A stretch of 64,000 nt of DNA from Shewanella maritima (GTDB lineage: Bacteria > Pseudomonadota > Gammaproteobacteria > Enterobacterales > Shewanellaceae), in NCBI RefSeq assembly GCF_004295345.1, contig NZ_CP036200.1:4279501-4343500 (forward strand). Direction: 5' to 3'. Both the position numbers and the translations under genes were made by a program. This document shows positions 30,023 through 38,301 of the stretch, piece after piece. The notes under the pieces were generated by a model. It was not told where the DNA came from, did no database searches, and saw nothing but the letters and a program-made list of their open reading frames with translations. The stretch's first letter is position 1. Every line of letters begins with the position of its first letter.

Positions 30023-31882
30023 ATGGCACTGTTGCAAATTGCAGAACCTGGCCAAAGCGCCGCGCCACATCAACACCGCTTAGCTGTGGGTATCGATTTA
30101 GGAACCACCAACTCGCTGGTTGCCTCTGTACGCAGCGGCGAAGCCACAACGCTGGCTGATGAACAACAACGGCATTCACTACCTTCAGTGGTTCACTATG
30201 GTAAAGATGAGATTGTGGTTGGCCATCAAGCACAGGCATTATCAGCATCAGATCCGGTTAACACGATTGTTTCGGTTAAGCGTTTTATGGGACGTAGCCT
30301 TGCTGATGTGCAAGCAAATGACGTGCAGCACGCTTACCAGTTATCTGCCAGTGAGCACGGTTTACCTGTGTTTGAAACCTCTCAAGGCAAGGTTAACCCA
30401 ATTCAGGTGTCTGCTGAGATCTTACGTCCATTAATTGAACGCGCTGAAAACACCTTAGGTGGTGAGCTTCAAGGCGCGGTGATTACTGTTCCGGCTTATT
30501 TCGATGATGCCCAGCGTCAAGGCACCAAAGATGCTGCTGAGTTACTCGGCGTTAAAGTATTAAGACTATTAAATGAGCCAACTGCAGCGGCGATTGCTTA
30601 TGGTTTAGATACCCAGCAAGAAGGGGTTATCGCCATTTACGATTTAGGTGGCGGCACCTTTGATATCTCAATTTTGCGCCTTAATCGCGGCGTATTCGAA
30701 GTGCTAGCGACCGGCGGCGACTCTGCATTAGGCGGTGATGATTTTGACCATTTATTGCAAGCTCATCTGCAACAAGCATTTGCTTTAACTGAAGTTGATG
30801 TTCATTTAAACCGTCAGTTGTTAATTGAAGCGCGCCGCGTAAAAGAGCAGTTAACTGACATTGACGCTGTTGAAGCAACTATTGAAGTCGCAGGGACTAC
30901 CCACACTTGCCAAGTTAGCAAAGCTGACTTTGACCAATTGATTGAAAAGCTAGTGAAAAAGACCATCAGTAGTTGTCGCCGCACGTTACGTGACGCTGGC
31001 GTGAGCACTGATGAAGTGCTTGAAACCGTGATGGTTGGCGGCTCAACTCGCGTGCCACTAGTACGTGAAAAGGTTGCAGATTTCTTTGGTAAAGCGCCAT
31101 TAACCTCTATCGACCCTGATCGCGTTGTTGCCATTGGCGCGGCGATTCAAGCCGATATCCTTGCGGGTAACAAGCCTGACTCTGATTTACTACTGCTTGA
31201 CGTACTGCCGTTATCGCTCGGTGTTGAAACCATGGGTGGTTTGGTTGAGAAGGTTGTCACGCGTAACACCACCATTCCTGTCGCACGCGCACAAGAGTTT
31301 ACCACTTTTAAAGATGGTCAAACGGCAATGGCATTTCATGTGGTGCAGGGCGAGCGTGAGCTAGTTGACGACTGCCGCTCACTGGCGCGTTTTACTTTAA
31401 AAGGAATTCCACCATTAGCTGCAGGCGCTGCGCATATTCGAGTCACTTACCAGGTTGATGCCGATGGTTTGCTTAGCGTTACCGCGATGGAGAAATCAAC
31501 GGGTGTGCAAACGTCAATTCAAGTGAAGCCATCGTTTGGGCTTTCAGATGTTGAAATTGCCACCATGTTAAAAGATTCAATGAAGCATGCGAAAGAAGAC
31601 ATTACCCGCCGTATGCTAACCGAGCAAAAGGTCGAAGCTGCACGAGTGATTGAATCGCTAACAGCAGCGCTGGCGAAAGACGGTGATTTATTGTCTAGTG
31701 AAGAGCGTGAGCAACTTGATAATGGCATTATTGAGCTTAATAATGTTGCCCAGGGCGACGACGTTGACGCCATTGAGAAAGCAATTTCAGCTTTAGATGC
31801 ACAAACTCAGGACTTTGCATCTAAGCGTATGGATAATTCAATTAAGGCTGCGCTAACTGGCCAGTCAGTTGACAATATATAG
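30023..31882 (+). CDS. hscA: Fe-S chaperone HscA
   Basis: A 619-residue Hsp70-type chaperone specialised for IscU. The nucleotide-binding domain shows [13 protein letters not shown] near residue 25, [14 protein letters not shown] near 205 and [10 protein letters not shown] near 345. The substrate domain and lid follow, ending without the EEVD of cytosolic DnaK. It releases assembled clusters from IscU in an ATP-driven cycle with HscB. Confidence 0.97.
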   Translation: MALLQIAEPGQSAAPHQHRLAVGIDLGTTNSLVASVRSGEATTLADEQQRHSLPSVVHYGKDEIVVGHQAQALSASDPVNTIVSVKRFMGRSLADVQANDVQHAYQLSASEHGLPVFETSQGKVNPIQVSAEILRPLIERAENTLGGELQGAVITVPAYFDDAQRQGTKDAAELLGVKVLRLLNEPTAAAIAYGLDTQQEGVIAIYDLGGGTFDISILRLNRGVFEVLATGGDSALGGDDFDHLLQAHLQQAFALTEVDVHLNRQLLIEARRVKEQLTDIDAVEATIEVAGTTHTCQVSKADFDQLIEKLVKKTISSCRRTLRDAGVSTDEVLETVMVGGSTRVPLVREKVADFFGKAPLTSIDPDRVVAIGAAIQADILAGNKPDSDLLLLDVLPLSLGVETMGGLVEKVVTRNTTIPVARAQEFTTFKDGQTAMAFHVVQGERELVDDCRSLARFTLKGIPPLAAGAAHIRVTYQVDADGLLSVTAMEKSTGVQTSIQVKPSFGLSDVEIATMLKDSMKHAKEDITRRMLTEQKVEAARVIESLTAALAKDGDLLSSEEREQLDNGIIELNNVAQGDDVDAIEKAISALDAQTQDFASKRMDNSIKAALTGQSVDNI

Positions 31883-31890
31883 GTGAAGCA

Positions 31891-32232
31891 ATGCCACAGT
31901 TAGTATTTTTACCCCATGAAGAGTTGTGTCCAGATGGCGCAGTTGTCGAAGCTGAAGTGGGTGAAACCATTCTTGATGTCGCCTTAAAAAACGGTATTCA
32001 TATTGAACATGCTTGTGAGAAGTCATGTGCTTGTACAACGTGTCACTGTATTGTTCGCGAAGGCTTTGACGACTTAGAAGAAAGCGATGAGCTAGAAGAC
32101 GATATGCTAGACAAAGCCTGGGGACTTGAGCCTGAGAGCCGTTTAGCCTGCCAAGCTAAAGTTGTTGAAACAGACTTGGTTGTAGAGATCCCGAAATACA
32201 CGCTCAACATGGTCAGTGAAGGCGACCATTAA
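31891..32232 (+). CDS. fdx: ISC-type [2Fe-2S] ferredoxin
   Basis: A 113-residue adrenodoxin-type ferredoxin. Cluster ligands Cys42, Cys48, Cys51 and Cys87 are in place, together with Cys46 and Cys53. It supplies electrons for cluster assembly. Only 8 bp after hscA. The iscX gene that often follows is absent; a terminator comes next. Confidence 0.97.
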   Translation: MPQLVFLPHEELCPDGAVVEAEVGETILDVALKNGIHIEHACEKSCACTTCHCIVREGFDDLEESDELEDDMLDKAWGLEPESRLACQAKVVETDLVVEIPKYTLNMVSEGDH

Positions 32233-32268
32233 TTTCGCCTGTTACTATCATGTTTAGGTTGATAAACC

Positions 32269-32297
32269 AAAAAGCAGCGCATTAGCGCTGCTTTTTT
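32269..32297. terminator. Terminator of the isc operon
   Basis: Arms AAAAAGCAGCGC and GCGCTGCTTTTTT form a perfect stem with loop ATTA. Suitable for both fdx (plus) and the convergent DksA-like gene (minus). Confidence 0.88.
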
Positions 32298-32344
32298 GTT
32301 GGCTGTTAACTACTTATAAGCTGATGCTCTGGGAAAAGGTTCAA

Positions 32345-32713
32345 TTAATGATTGAGCCTTAACTCTTGTCTATGTTCACGTAAATGCTTTTCACCGCATA
32401 CGGCACAGCGCTGCTCAGTAGGATCGGCTGCTAGGCGCTCAGGCTCAATTTCCATCTCACAATCGGCGCACAAGCCATATAAGCCAAGTTCTAGTTGGCA
32501 GTAGGCTGCATCAAGCTGCACTAGCTTATGGAATAGCTCGTCGTCCAGTAAATGAGTATGGCTGATTTGCTCGATTAACTCAGGCAAAGTGGCTTGTTCA
32601 TTAACGCTTAGGCGCTGCTCAGCCATCAGAGGAGTGTTTAGCGCCAAGCTAAGTTGAGAGCGTAGCGCAACCTCTCGGTTGATCAGAATTTGTTTGGTAG
32701 CTTGGCTGGACAC
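32345..32713 (-). CDS. DksA/TraR family zinc-finger protein
   Basis: A 122-residue protein with a helical N-terminal coiled-coil region and a C4 zinc finger (CADCEMEI then QRCAVCGEK) near residues 82-107. Members of the family bind the RNA polymerase secondary channel with or like ppGpp-DksA. The protein is shorter than DksA and its coiled-coil tip lacks the clear Asp-Asp pair, so it may be a TraR- or YbiI-like homologue. Monocistronic. Confidence 0.8.
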   Translation of the reverse strand: MSSQATKQILINREVALRSQLSLALNTPLMAEQRLSVNEQATLPELIEQISHTHLLDDELFHKLVQLDAAYCQLELGLYGLCADCEMEIEPERLAADPTEQRCAVCGEKHLREHRQELRLNH

Positions 32714-32868
32714 GTTATTCGCCTTATTTCAGATAATGAAGACGATTTTAAGCGGTCAAATGTTATTCGCTATGATGAAGATCAATCGACAGCTAATTAA
32801 TGGAATAATTAAGCAAAATTCATACGTTTATTGGACGAATGAGCATAGCGTAAGTGTTTTTCGCCGAT

Positions 32869-33822
32869 TTAGTGGCGTGAAGCTAAGTCTTGGTTCGCTT
32901 TTTCTAGCTCAGTGACAATCGCATCTGTGGTTTTATGCACCCTAAGTTGCCTAAATAGCGCTTCTGCTTGTGGGTATTGACGGTTGAGATACCTAAACCA
33001 CTGCTTGATACGTGCTGGATAATAAGTTGCTTTCTTACCGTTTAATTCACGCTGGGTGTATTGCAGCAAGAGTTGCAGTGTTTGTTGCCAGCTAAATGGC
33101 TCCGCGCCATTTTTTATTGTGTCAGCAAGGTTTGGCAGTGAAATTGCGCCGCGGCCAACCATAATGTCACTGCACTGAGTCACATCCATACAGCGTTTGG
33201 CATCGTCGACGTTCCATATTTCACCATTAGCAATGACTGGAATAGGAATAGCTTTGCGGATTTCAGTAATGTATTCCCAATAGGCTGGAGGCTTGTAGCC
33301 GTCAACTTTACTGCGTGCATGTACTGCAAGCTCAGTTGCACCGGCTTCATAAATTGCCAGCGCGTTTTCCATAAACTTAGATTTATCTTCAAAGCCTAAA
33401 CGGATCTTGGCGGTGACTGGCTGCTCGCTTGGTACTGCCTCACGCATGGCTTTGACAATATCGTATATGGTCTCTGGGTACTGCAAAAGCACAGCGCCGC
33501 CATTACTCTTGTTCACCATTTTTGCAGGGCAACCAAAGTTAGCATCGACGCCATGAGATCCAAGCTCCACCGCTTTATAAGCGTTTTCTGCCATCCAGTC
33601 GGCATGTTGGCCTAATAGCTGAACCCTAACTGGCGTACCAGAGGGTGTTAGGCCGTTATTGTGCAGTTCAGGGCAAAGCTTGTAATACACTTTTTCTGGC
33701 AATACTTGATTTACCACGCGCACAAACTCAGTGACCACCAGATCATAAGGGTTGATTGCTGATAAAAGATCTCGCATGTGGTCGTCAACCACACCTTCCA
33801 TCGGGGCCAGAATAATACGCAC
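32869..33822 (-). CDS. dusC: tRNA-dihydrouridine(16) synthase DusC
   Basis: A 317-residue FMN-dependent enzyme that reduces U16 in tRNA. N-terminal ILAPMEGVVDDHMRDLL, the active-site Cys in VDANFGCPAKMVN (about 98), the HARSKVDGYKP loop, PVIANGEIW and MVGRGA phosphate-binding motifs are visible. ARIKQWFRYL near the C-terminus matches DusC rather than DusA or DusB. It diverges from the RiPP cluster. Confidence 0.93.
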   Translation of the reverse strand: MRIILAPMEGVVDDHMRDLLSAINPYDLVVTEFVRVVNQVLPEKVYYKLCPELHNNGLTPSGTPVRVQLLGQHADWMAENAYKAVELGSHGVDANFGCPAKMVNKSNGGAVLLQYPETIYDIVKAMREAVPSEQPVTAKIRLGFEDKSKFMENALAIYEAGATELAVHARSKVDGYKPPAYWEYITEIRKAIPIPVIANGEIWNVDDAKRCMDVTQCSDIMVGRGAISLPNLADTIKNGAEPFSWQQTLQLLLQYTQRELNGKKATYYPARIKQWFRYLNRQYPQAEALFRQLRVHKTTDAIVTELEKANQDLASRH

Positions 33823-34153
33823 GTTGAATCCAAGTCAGTAAAAGGGCGCTTATTTTAGCGTGTAAAGTTCGCCACGCCAGTAGTTTTATCTAGGTAATTA
33901 GGCCGCTACTCGGTAGCTTATTGTTATTTATCGTTATATTGAATTGCTACGGTAAAAAAATCCGCTATTATCAAAGGTGAAGACTCTATTCGCTAGCAGG
34001 GATTTGCAGTGGTTGAATTGATCTAGAATAATTTTTTTAACTTTTTTGAAATAAAAATAATTAACCCAAGGTCTATTCAGGTAAGTCAGCGCATTGAGAG
34101 CAAACAAAGGTGAGTTGGCCACCCATTACAATATTTTAAAAGGAAGATAAATT
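33823..34153. other. Divergent intergenic region dusC/hvfA
   Basis: 331 bp without a supported ORF. It must contain the promoters of dusC and hvfA. It is AT-rich with T- and A-tracts at 34028-34060. I could not assign a -10/-35 pair, a Fur box or an ECF sigma promoter with confidence. An AAAGGAAG ribosome site precedes the hvfA ATG. Confidence 0.5.
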
Positions 34154-34582
34154 ATGAGTTCAATCAAACAAACATCAGTAGCAGTAGCATTAGGTGCAGT
34201 TGTAATGAGTGCTGGCCTAGCAACAGAAGTACAAGCAAATCCATTTGGTTTTGAGCAAATGTCTTCAGGCTACCAGTTAGATGGTGGTGAAGGTAAATGC
34301 GGCGAAGGCAAGTGTGGTGAAGGTAAATGTGGCGGCGACAAAAAAGCCAAAGCAAAAGAAGGTAAGTGTGGCGAAGGCAAATGCGGTGAAGGCAAGTGCG
34401 GCGGCGACATGAAGAAAGCCAAAGAAGGCAAGTGTGGCGAAGGTAAATGCGGTGAAGGCAAATGTGGCGGCGACATGAAAAAAGCCAAAGAAGGTAAATG
34501 TGGCGAAGGCAAGTGTGGTGGCGACATGAAAGCTAAAGAAGGTAAATGTGGTGAAGGTAAGTGTGGCGGCGACATGCAATAA
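34154..34582 (+). CDS. hvfA: HvfA-type RiPP precursor with 13 EGKCG motifs
   Basis: A 142-residue exported low-complexity protein. A signal peptide covers about residues 1-28 (hydrophobic AVALGAVVMSAGLA, AxA-type site at VQA). From residue 46 to 138 there are 13 copies of EGKCG in blocks of 3, 3, 3, 2 and 2, separated by GGDMKKAK-like linkers. All 13 cysteines of the protein are in these motifs. In Haemophilus HvfA, the MNIO enzyme HvfB with HvfC turns the Cys of EGKCG into oxazolone/thioamide pairs that bind copper. The two following genes encode those partners, so this is the likely substrate. Confidence 0.88.
   Translation: MSSIKQTSVAVALGAVVMSAGLATEVQANPFGFEQMSSGYQLDGGEGKCGEGKCGEGKCGGDKKAKAKEGKCGEGKCGEGKCGGDMKKAKEGKCGEGKCGEGKCGGDMKKAKEGKCGEGKCGGDMKAKEGKCGEGKCGGDMQ
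34289..34570 (+). repeat. 15-bp tandem coding repeats in hvfA
   Basis: The codons for EGKCG (for example GAAGGCAAGTGTGGC) are repeated 13 times with synonymous third-base changes (GGC/GGT, AAA/AAG, TGT/TGC). The array is coding, not CRISPR. Copy number could change by slippage or recombination. Confidence 0.9.
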
Positions 34583-34605
34583 GCAAGTCGGCTAATACAT
34601 GATAT

Positions 34606-34631
34606 AAAGGCCTGACTATCAGGCCTTTTTT
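34606..34631 (+). terminator. Intrinsic terminator between hvfA and hvfB
   Basis: AAAGGCCTGA / TCAGGCCTTT with a 3-nt loop and a run of six T. It sits 24 bp after hvfA and 50 bp before hvfB. Partial readthrough would give many precursor transcripts for each enzyme transcript. Confidence 0.85.
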
Positions 34632-34679
34632 GTACGAGTTTGGTATGATTTTTATATTGCGCAGATAAAGGAAGTAATC

Positions 34680-35525
34680 ATGACTGAAATGAGTGGTACG
34701 CGTCACCCAAATCCTATGGTCGGGCTAGGATTACGCCGAGAAATGTTAGATGAATTTTGTCAGCAAACGCCTAACCAAATTGAGTTTTTCGAGGTCGCAC
34801 CTGAAAACTGGATGACGCTTGGTGGCAAGTTTGGCAAGCAATTTAAGCAACTCACCGAGCGGTACGCGTTTTTTTGCCATGGTTTGTCTTTATCGATTGG
34901 TAGCCCTGAGGCGTTAGACGTTGAGTTTGTCAAAAACATCAAAACCTTTTTAGATGCGCACAATATTGATGTCTACTCTGAGCATTTGTCTTATTGCTCT
35001 GGTACAGGGCATATGTATGACTTGATGCCCATTCCATTTACCGATGATGCGGTTAGCTATGTTGCTAAGCGCATTAAGCAAGTCGAAGATATTTTAGAGC
35101 GACCATTTATTCTCGAAAATGTCTCTTTCTATGCCGCTCCTGGTGCACAGATGAGTGAACAAGACTTTGTCAACGCTGTGCTGAGCGAGGCTGATTGCCA
35201 ATTATTGTTAGATGTAAACAACATCTATGTAAATTCGATTAATCATCAATATGATGCGCTTAAGTTTCTCAAAGCGATGCCAAGCGAGCGTATTAAATAT
35301 CTGCATGTGGCTGGGCATTACGAAGAAGATGTTGATTTAAGAGTCGATACCCATGGCGCAGATGTGATTGACCCGGTTTGGAAGTTGCTTGAGCAGTGTT
35401 ATCAAATTCATGGTGTGTATCCCACCTTACTTGAGCGTGATTTTAATATCCCGCCTACAAGTGAGCTATTGAAAGAGATTAACCAGATTCATGCATTGCA
35501 ACAGCAAGGCATTGCGAGTAAGTAG
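34680..35525 (+). CDS. hvfB: MNIO (DUF692) RiPP-modifying enzyme HvfB/BufB
   Basis: A 281-residue TIM-barrel multinuclear non-heme iron oxidase. Family metal-site motifs are visible in order: FFCHGLSLSIGS (about 62), YSEHLSYCSG (about 98), ILENVSFY (about 143), LLLDVNNIYVN (about 178), YLHVAGHYEED (about 207) and DTHGADVIDPVW (about 222), then LLERDFNIPP. Enzymes of this family oxidise Cys in precursor peptides with help of an HvfC-type partner. It follows the precursor gene after a terminator. Confidence 0.9.
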   Translation: MTEMSGTRHPNPMVGLGLRREMLDEFCQQTPNQIEFFEVAPENWMTLGGKFGKQFKQLTERYAFFCHGLSLSIGSPEALDVEFVKNIKTFLDAHNIDVYSEHLSYCSGTGHMYDLMPIPFTDDAVSYVAKRIKQVEDILERPFILENVSFYAAPGAQMSEQDFVNAVLSEADCQLLLDVNNIYVNSINHQYDALKFLKAMPSERIKYLHVAGHYEEDVDLRVDTHGADVIDPVWKLLEQCYQIHGVYPTLLERDFNIPPTSELLKEINQIHALQQQGIASK

Positions 35526-35568
35526 TAGCCCGATGAGGCAGTCGCCTAATGAGATTGATTAGTGCCAA

Positions 35569-35622
35569 ACGTATAGATTTTGCTAGATGTTTAGATTTTG
35601 CTAGACGTTTAGATTTTGCTAA
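35569..35622. repeat. 18-bp tandem repeat, three copies
   Basis: Units at 35569-35586, 35587-35604 and 35605-35622 share the core TTTAGATTTTGCTAGA with one to three changes. They fill much of the 108-bp gap between hvfB and hvfC. The last copy runs into the AAAGGTG ribosome site of hvfC. Confidence 0.88.
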
Positions 35623-35633
35623 AGGTGTAACAG

Positions 35634-36392
35634 ATGGACTTTAAAGCTCAGCAACAGCAATTTATGGATTACATTAAAAATCCTCAAAATCCCATCCCTG
35701 AGGGGATAGAGCCGCGACGAATGACGATTTATCGCGAGCTTTTCTTTAATAATGTCGATGGCTTTGTATCTAGCGCTTTCCCTGTATTAAAAAGCTTGTA
35801 TTCACAGCAAGCCTGGGGTGATTTAGTGCAGCAGTTTTTTGAGAAACATGACTGCCAAACCCCAATATTTGTTGAGATAGCACAAGAGTTTTTAAGCTTT
35901 TTACAAAACGAGTACCAGTTAACCGACGATGATCCGGTATTTATGTTGGAACTGGCACATTATGAATGGTTAGAACTGGTTGTTGCTATATCAAAGCCAA
36001 ACCCCGCTCAGCAAAAACTTGAGCCTGAACAAGTTAGCCATGAGCCTTTGTGCTTCTCAAGCTTGGCAAGGATTGCTCAGTATGCATTTGACGTGCAGCA
36101 CATTAGCCTTGATTACCAACCAATTGAGCCACCGCAGCAGCCACAGTTTTTTTGTGTTTATTTAGATGACGTGCAAGAGGTGGCATTTTTGCAGCTTAAC
36201 CCGTTGAGCGCTCAGGTGCTGGCATATATTGATGCCGCGCAACAGCCAGTGAGTTTCAGTCAAATAACGGATTGGCTGATGACGGCTTACCCAAATATGG
36301 CTCAGGAGACGATCAGTGCAGGCTGTTTAGATATGCTTAAACAAATGGCCGAGCAGGGGATTGTTGTCACCACTAAGCAAAGTATTGAATAG
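35634..36392 (+). CDS. hvfC: MNIO partner protein HvfC/BufC (DUF2063)
   Basis: A 252-residue cytoplasmic protein. The N-terminal DUF2063 domain (about 1-115) begins FKAQQQQFMDYIKNP and contains MTIYRELFFNNVDGFVSSAFPV. The C-terminal part is a wHTH/RRE-like region that includes LNPLSAQVLAYIDAAQQPVSF. Partners of this type bind the precursor and stabilise the MNIO enzyme. It completes a minimal precursor-enzyme-partner set. No DoxX-like membrane protein (HvfD) follows. Confidence 0.87.
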   Translation: MDFKAQQQQFMDYIKNPQNPIPEGIEPRRMTIYRELFFNNVDGFVSSAFPVLKSLYSQQAWGDLVQQFFEKHDCQTPIFVEIAQEFLSFLQNEYQLTDDDPVFMLELAHYEWLELVVAISKPNPAQQKLEPEQVSHEPLCFSSLARIAQYAFDVQHISLDYQPIEPPQQPQFFCVYLDDVQEVAFLQLNPLSAQVLAYIDAAQQPVSFSQITDWLMTAYPNMAQETISAGCLDMLKQMAEQGIVVTTKQSIE

Positions 36393-36479
36393 CTCGATAT
36401 TGTAACTGTTCTGAGGGTAGAAATATCCCACAAAATTTATGGTTTTTATTCTGAACACAAATCGCTAGAATGGCGCGAC

Positions 36480-36523
36480 TTTGTGAAGTGAGTCACAAAT
36501 TCTAGTCGTGTATGGCCTAATGG
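36480..36523 (+). promoter_or_regulatory. Perfect CRP site and class II promoter
   Basis: TGTGA-AGTGAG-TCACA at 36482-36497 fits the CRP consensus exactly and extends symmetrically (TTGTGA...TCACAA). TAATGG at 36518-36523 can be the -10 box, putting the start near 36530, so the CRP site would be centred close to -41. It precedes the 41-residue gene at 36567. Confidence 0.7.
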
Positions 36524-36566
36524 CTCATGCGAATTTGCGTAAAACAATAATCAGATAGGAACCATT

Positions 36567-36692
36567 ATGAGTCAGCCGTTTAAAGACCCGTTTAACTTTT
36601 TATATTTTGTTGGTTTTATTCTTGTTTTGTTGCTGCCAACGCTGCCTGCAAGCTTATCTTTCCTGCGTCTTGCTGGTGTGATTCAATTCTAA
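36567..36692 (+). CDS. 41-residue membrane microprotein
   Basis: A short gene with its own CRP-type promoter, an AGGA ribosome site (TAGGAACCATT-ATG) and its own terminator. The protein starts MSQPFKDPFNFLYF and has one long hydrophobic helix (about residues 11-30), then a second weaker hydrophobic end (SFLRLAGVIQF). I do not recognise the family. Size and regulation resemble small subunits or regulators of membrane enzymes, but that is speculation. Confidence 0.6.
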   Translation: MSQPFKDPFNFLYFVGFILVLLLPTLPASLSFLRLAGVIQF

Positions 36693-36723
36693 TCAAGCAC
36701 TAGAAGCTCCATTGTTCCCTATA

Positions 36724-36749
36724 AGGCCACCTCAATGAGGTGGCTTTTT
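36724..36749 (+). terminator. Terminator after the microprotein gene
   Basis: Perfect stem GCCACCTC / GAGGTGGC (36726-36744) with a 3-nt loop and a T run of five. Located 34 bp after the stop codon. Confidence 0.85.
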
Positions 36750-37005
36750 GTTTTGGCTCGTCGGTTAGCTTGCATGCAAAACAGTGCTGTAAGTTGAGCG
36801 CTAACTAATCAAACGCAAGGGCACTATGACTGGTAACGGGGATTAACCATAGTCTATTAAGTTTGATTTTAGCCTTTGATGTTAGGCTAAATGCCATGTT
36901 TGTAGCGTTATAAGTTTAAGTAAATTTACTGTATCGACGGCAATTAGCTGATAATATCGGCGAGTAATTTATGGCGTATTTGAGTTAAGTACAGATAAGG
37001 TTTTC

Positions 37006-37374
37006 ATGGTAATCAAGCGCGGTTTTTTTCTTGTTATTGGCCTGACTAGTTTAGGGCTCGGGATACTCGGTATTGCAGTTCCTCTGCTGCCTACGGTGCC
37101 CTTTATCTTGCTGTCGGCTTATTGTTTTGCCCGCTCAAGCGAGCGATTACATAATTGGTTGATGACTCACCCTTGGTTTGCTGAGGCATTAAATAGTTGG
37201 CAGCAACAACGCGCATTGCCAAAAGCGTTGAAGAAAAAGGCCATGATCATGACCACGCTGAGTTTCGCAGTGAGTATTGCGATTGTGCCTTTGGTATGGG
37301 TGAAGATTATGCTTGCCTGTATGCTTTGTGGATTGTTGTTTTACTTAAAATCGATTCCAGATGTACAAGAATGA
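37006..37374 (+). CDS. ybaN: YbaN family (DUF454) membrane protein
   Basis: A 122-residue protein with two N-terminal hydrophobic segments (about 6-45) and two near the C-terminus (about 82-118). It has the DUF454 signature GILGIAVPLLPTVPFILLSAYCFARSS shown in part here as GIAVPLLPTVPF. It lies upstream of apt-dnaX-ybaB as ybaN does in E. coli. Function unknown. It ends at a terminator before apt. Confidence 0.88.
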   Translation: MVIKRGFFLVIGLTSLGLGILGIAVPLLPTVPFILLSAYCFARSSERLHNWLMTHPWFAEALNSWQQQRALPKALKKKAMIMTTLSFAVSIAIVPLVWVKIMLACMLCGLLFYLKSIPDVQE

Positions 37375-37440
37375 GGCATGTATCAAGTCGATAAGTTGCA
37401 ACGCAAGCGGAACAGGCATAAGATCACATCATCTTTACAC

Positions 37441-37467
37441 AAGTCCACATTTGTTGTGGACTTTTTA
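37441..37467 (+). terminator. Terminator of ybaN
   Basis: Stem AAGTCCACA / TGTGGACTT with a 5-nt loop and a T run. It separates ybaN from apt, 67 bp after the ybaN stop. Confidence 0.75.
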
Positions 37468-37507
37468 TTGCGCAGAATTAAATTAAGCAACTTAGAGTAA
37501 TCGTATT

Positions 37508-38056
37508 ATGATGAATCAAGACAGCCTCGCACTAATTAAAGCCAGCATTAAAACTATTCCTGACTACCCAAAGCCAGGCATCATGTTCCGCGATGTCACC
37601 AGCTTGTTAGAAGACGCTCAAGCGTACAAAGCAACGATGGCACTGCTTGTGGCACATTATCAATCAAAAGGTTTTACCAAAGTGGTTGGTACAGAAGCGC
37701 GTGGTTTCCTTTTCGGCGCGCCATTAGCATTAGAGTTAGGTATTGGTTTTGTTCCTGTGCGTAAACCAGGTAAGTTACCACGAGCAACTGAAGCGCAAAG
37801 CTATGAACTTGAATACGGCACCGACACCTTAGAAATTCACACCGATGCCATTGAGCCAGGTGACAAAGTACTTGTAGTAGATGACTTGCTCGCTACTGGC
37901 GGCACAATCGATGCAACAGTCCAATTGATCCGTCGTCTAGGTGGTAATGTTGAGCACGCTGCCTTTGTTATTTCACTACCTGAGATTGGCGGTGAAAAGC
38001 GCTTGAAAGATCTTGGTCTTGAAGTGATGAGCCTGTGTGAGTTCGAAGGCGAATAA
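37508..38056 (+). CDS. apt: Adenine phosphoribosyltransferase
   Basis: A 182-residue purine salvage enzyme that makes AMP from adenine and PRPP. The PRPP-binding motif [18 protein letters not shown] lies near residue 120, and [18 protein letters not shown] near 60. The C-terminal SLCEFEGE is typical. Start ATG at 37508 or the next codon at 37511. Confidence 0.97.
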   Translation: MMNQDSLALIKASIKTIPDYPKPGIMFRDVTSLLEDAQAYKATMALLVAHYQSKGFTKVVGTEARGFLFGAPLALELGIGFVPVRKPGKLPRATEAQSYELEYGTDTLEIHTDAIEPGDKVLVVDDLLATGGTIDATVQLIRRLGGNVEHAAFVISLPEIGGEKRLKDLGLEVMSLCEFEGE

Positions 38057-38130
38057 TCCCCTTTCTATTTAGGCCATAAAGCTGGGTAATTCTTGCCCTG
38101 TGTCAAGTGGCGATATTCCCAGCTAATGGT

Positions 38131-38175
38131 TGTCAAACAATAGCGTGACTTAGGTTTGCATGTTATTGTTTGGCA
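38131..38175. repeat. 12-bp inverted repeat upstream of dnaX
   Basis: TGTCAAACAATA (38131-38142) and TATTGTTTGGCA (38164-38175) are inverted copies with one mismatch and a 21-bp spacer. The pair is in the 245-bp gap between apt and dnaX. It could be an operator or an mRNA stem; no T run follows. Otherwise the gap shows nothing recognisable. Confidence 0.5.
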
Positions 38176-38301
38176 TCATACTTTGCCAACATCCAGCGTT
38201 AGTTAGCCTGCATCTGTTATCGTTAGTCAGTTAACTGAAACCGCCGCTGTATTGCTGTCTAAGTTCAAGTTTTTTCTAGTTTGATTAGTTTGGGGATATT
38301 C

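Noticed and set aside
34289..34570. Regular repeats that could be taken for a CRISPR array
   Set aside because: Units are 15 bp, in frame and without unique spacers of constant length; they encode the RiPP precursor.
34270..34579. Two long antisense frames of about 100 codons opposite hvfA
   Set aside because: They are mirror products of the EGKCG repeat codons, have no ribosome site and encode only repeats of HLPSP or TFAF type.
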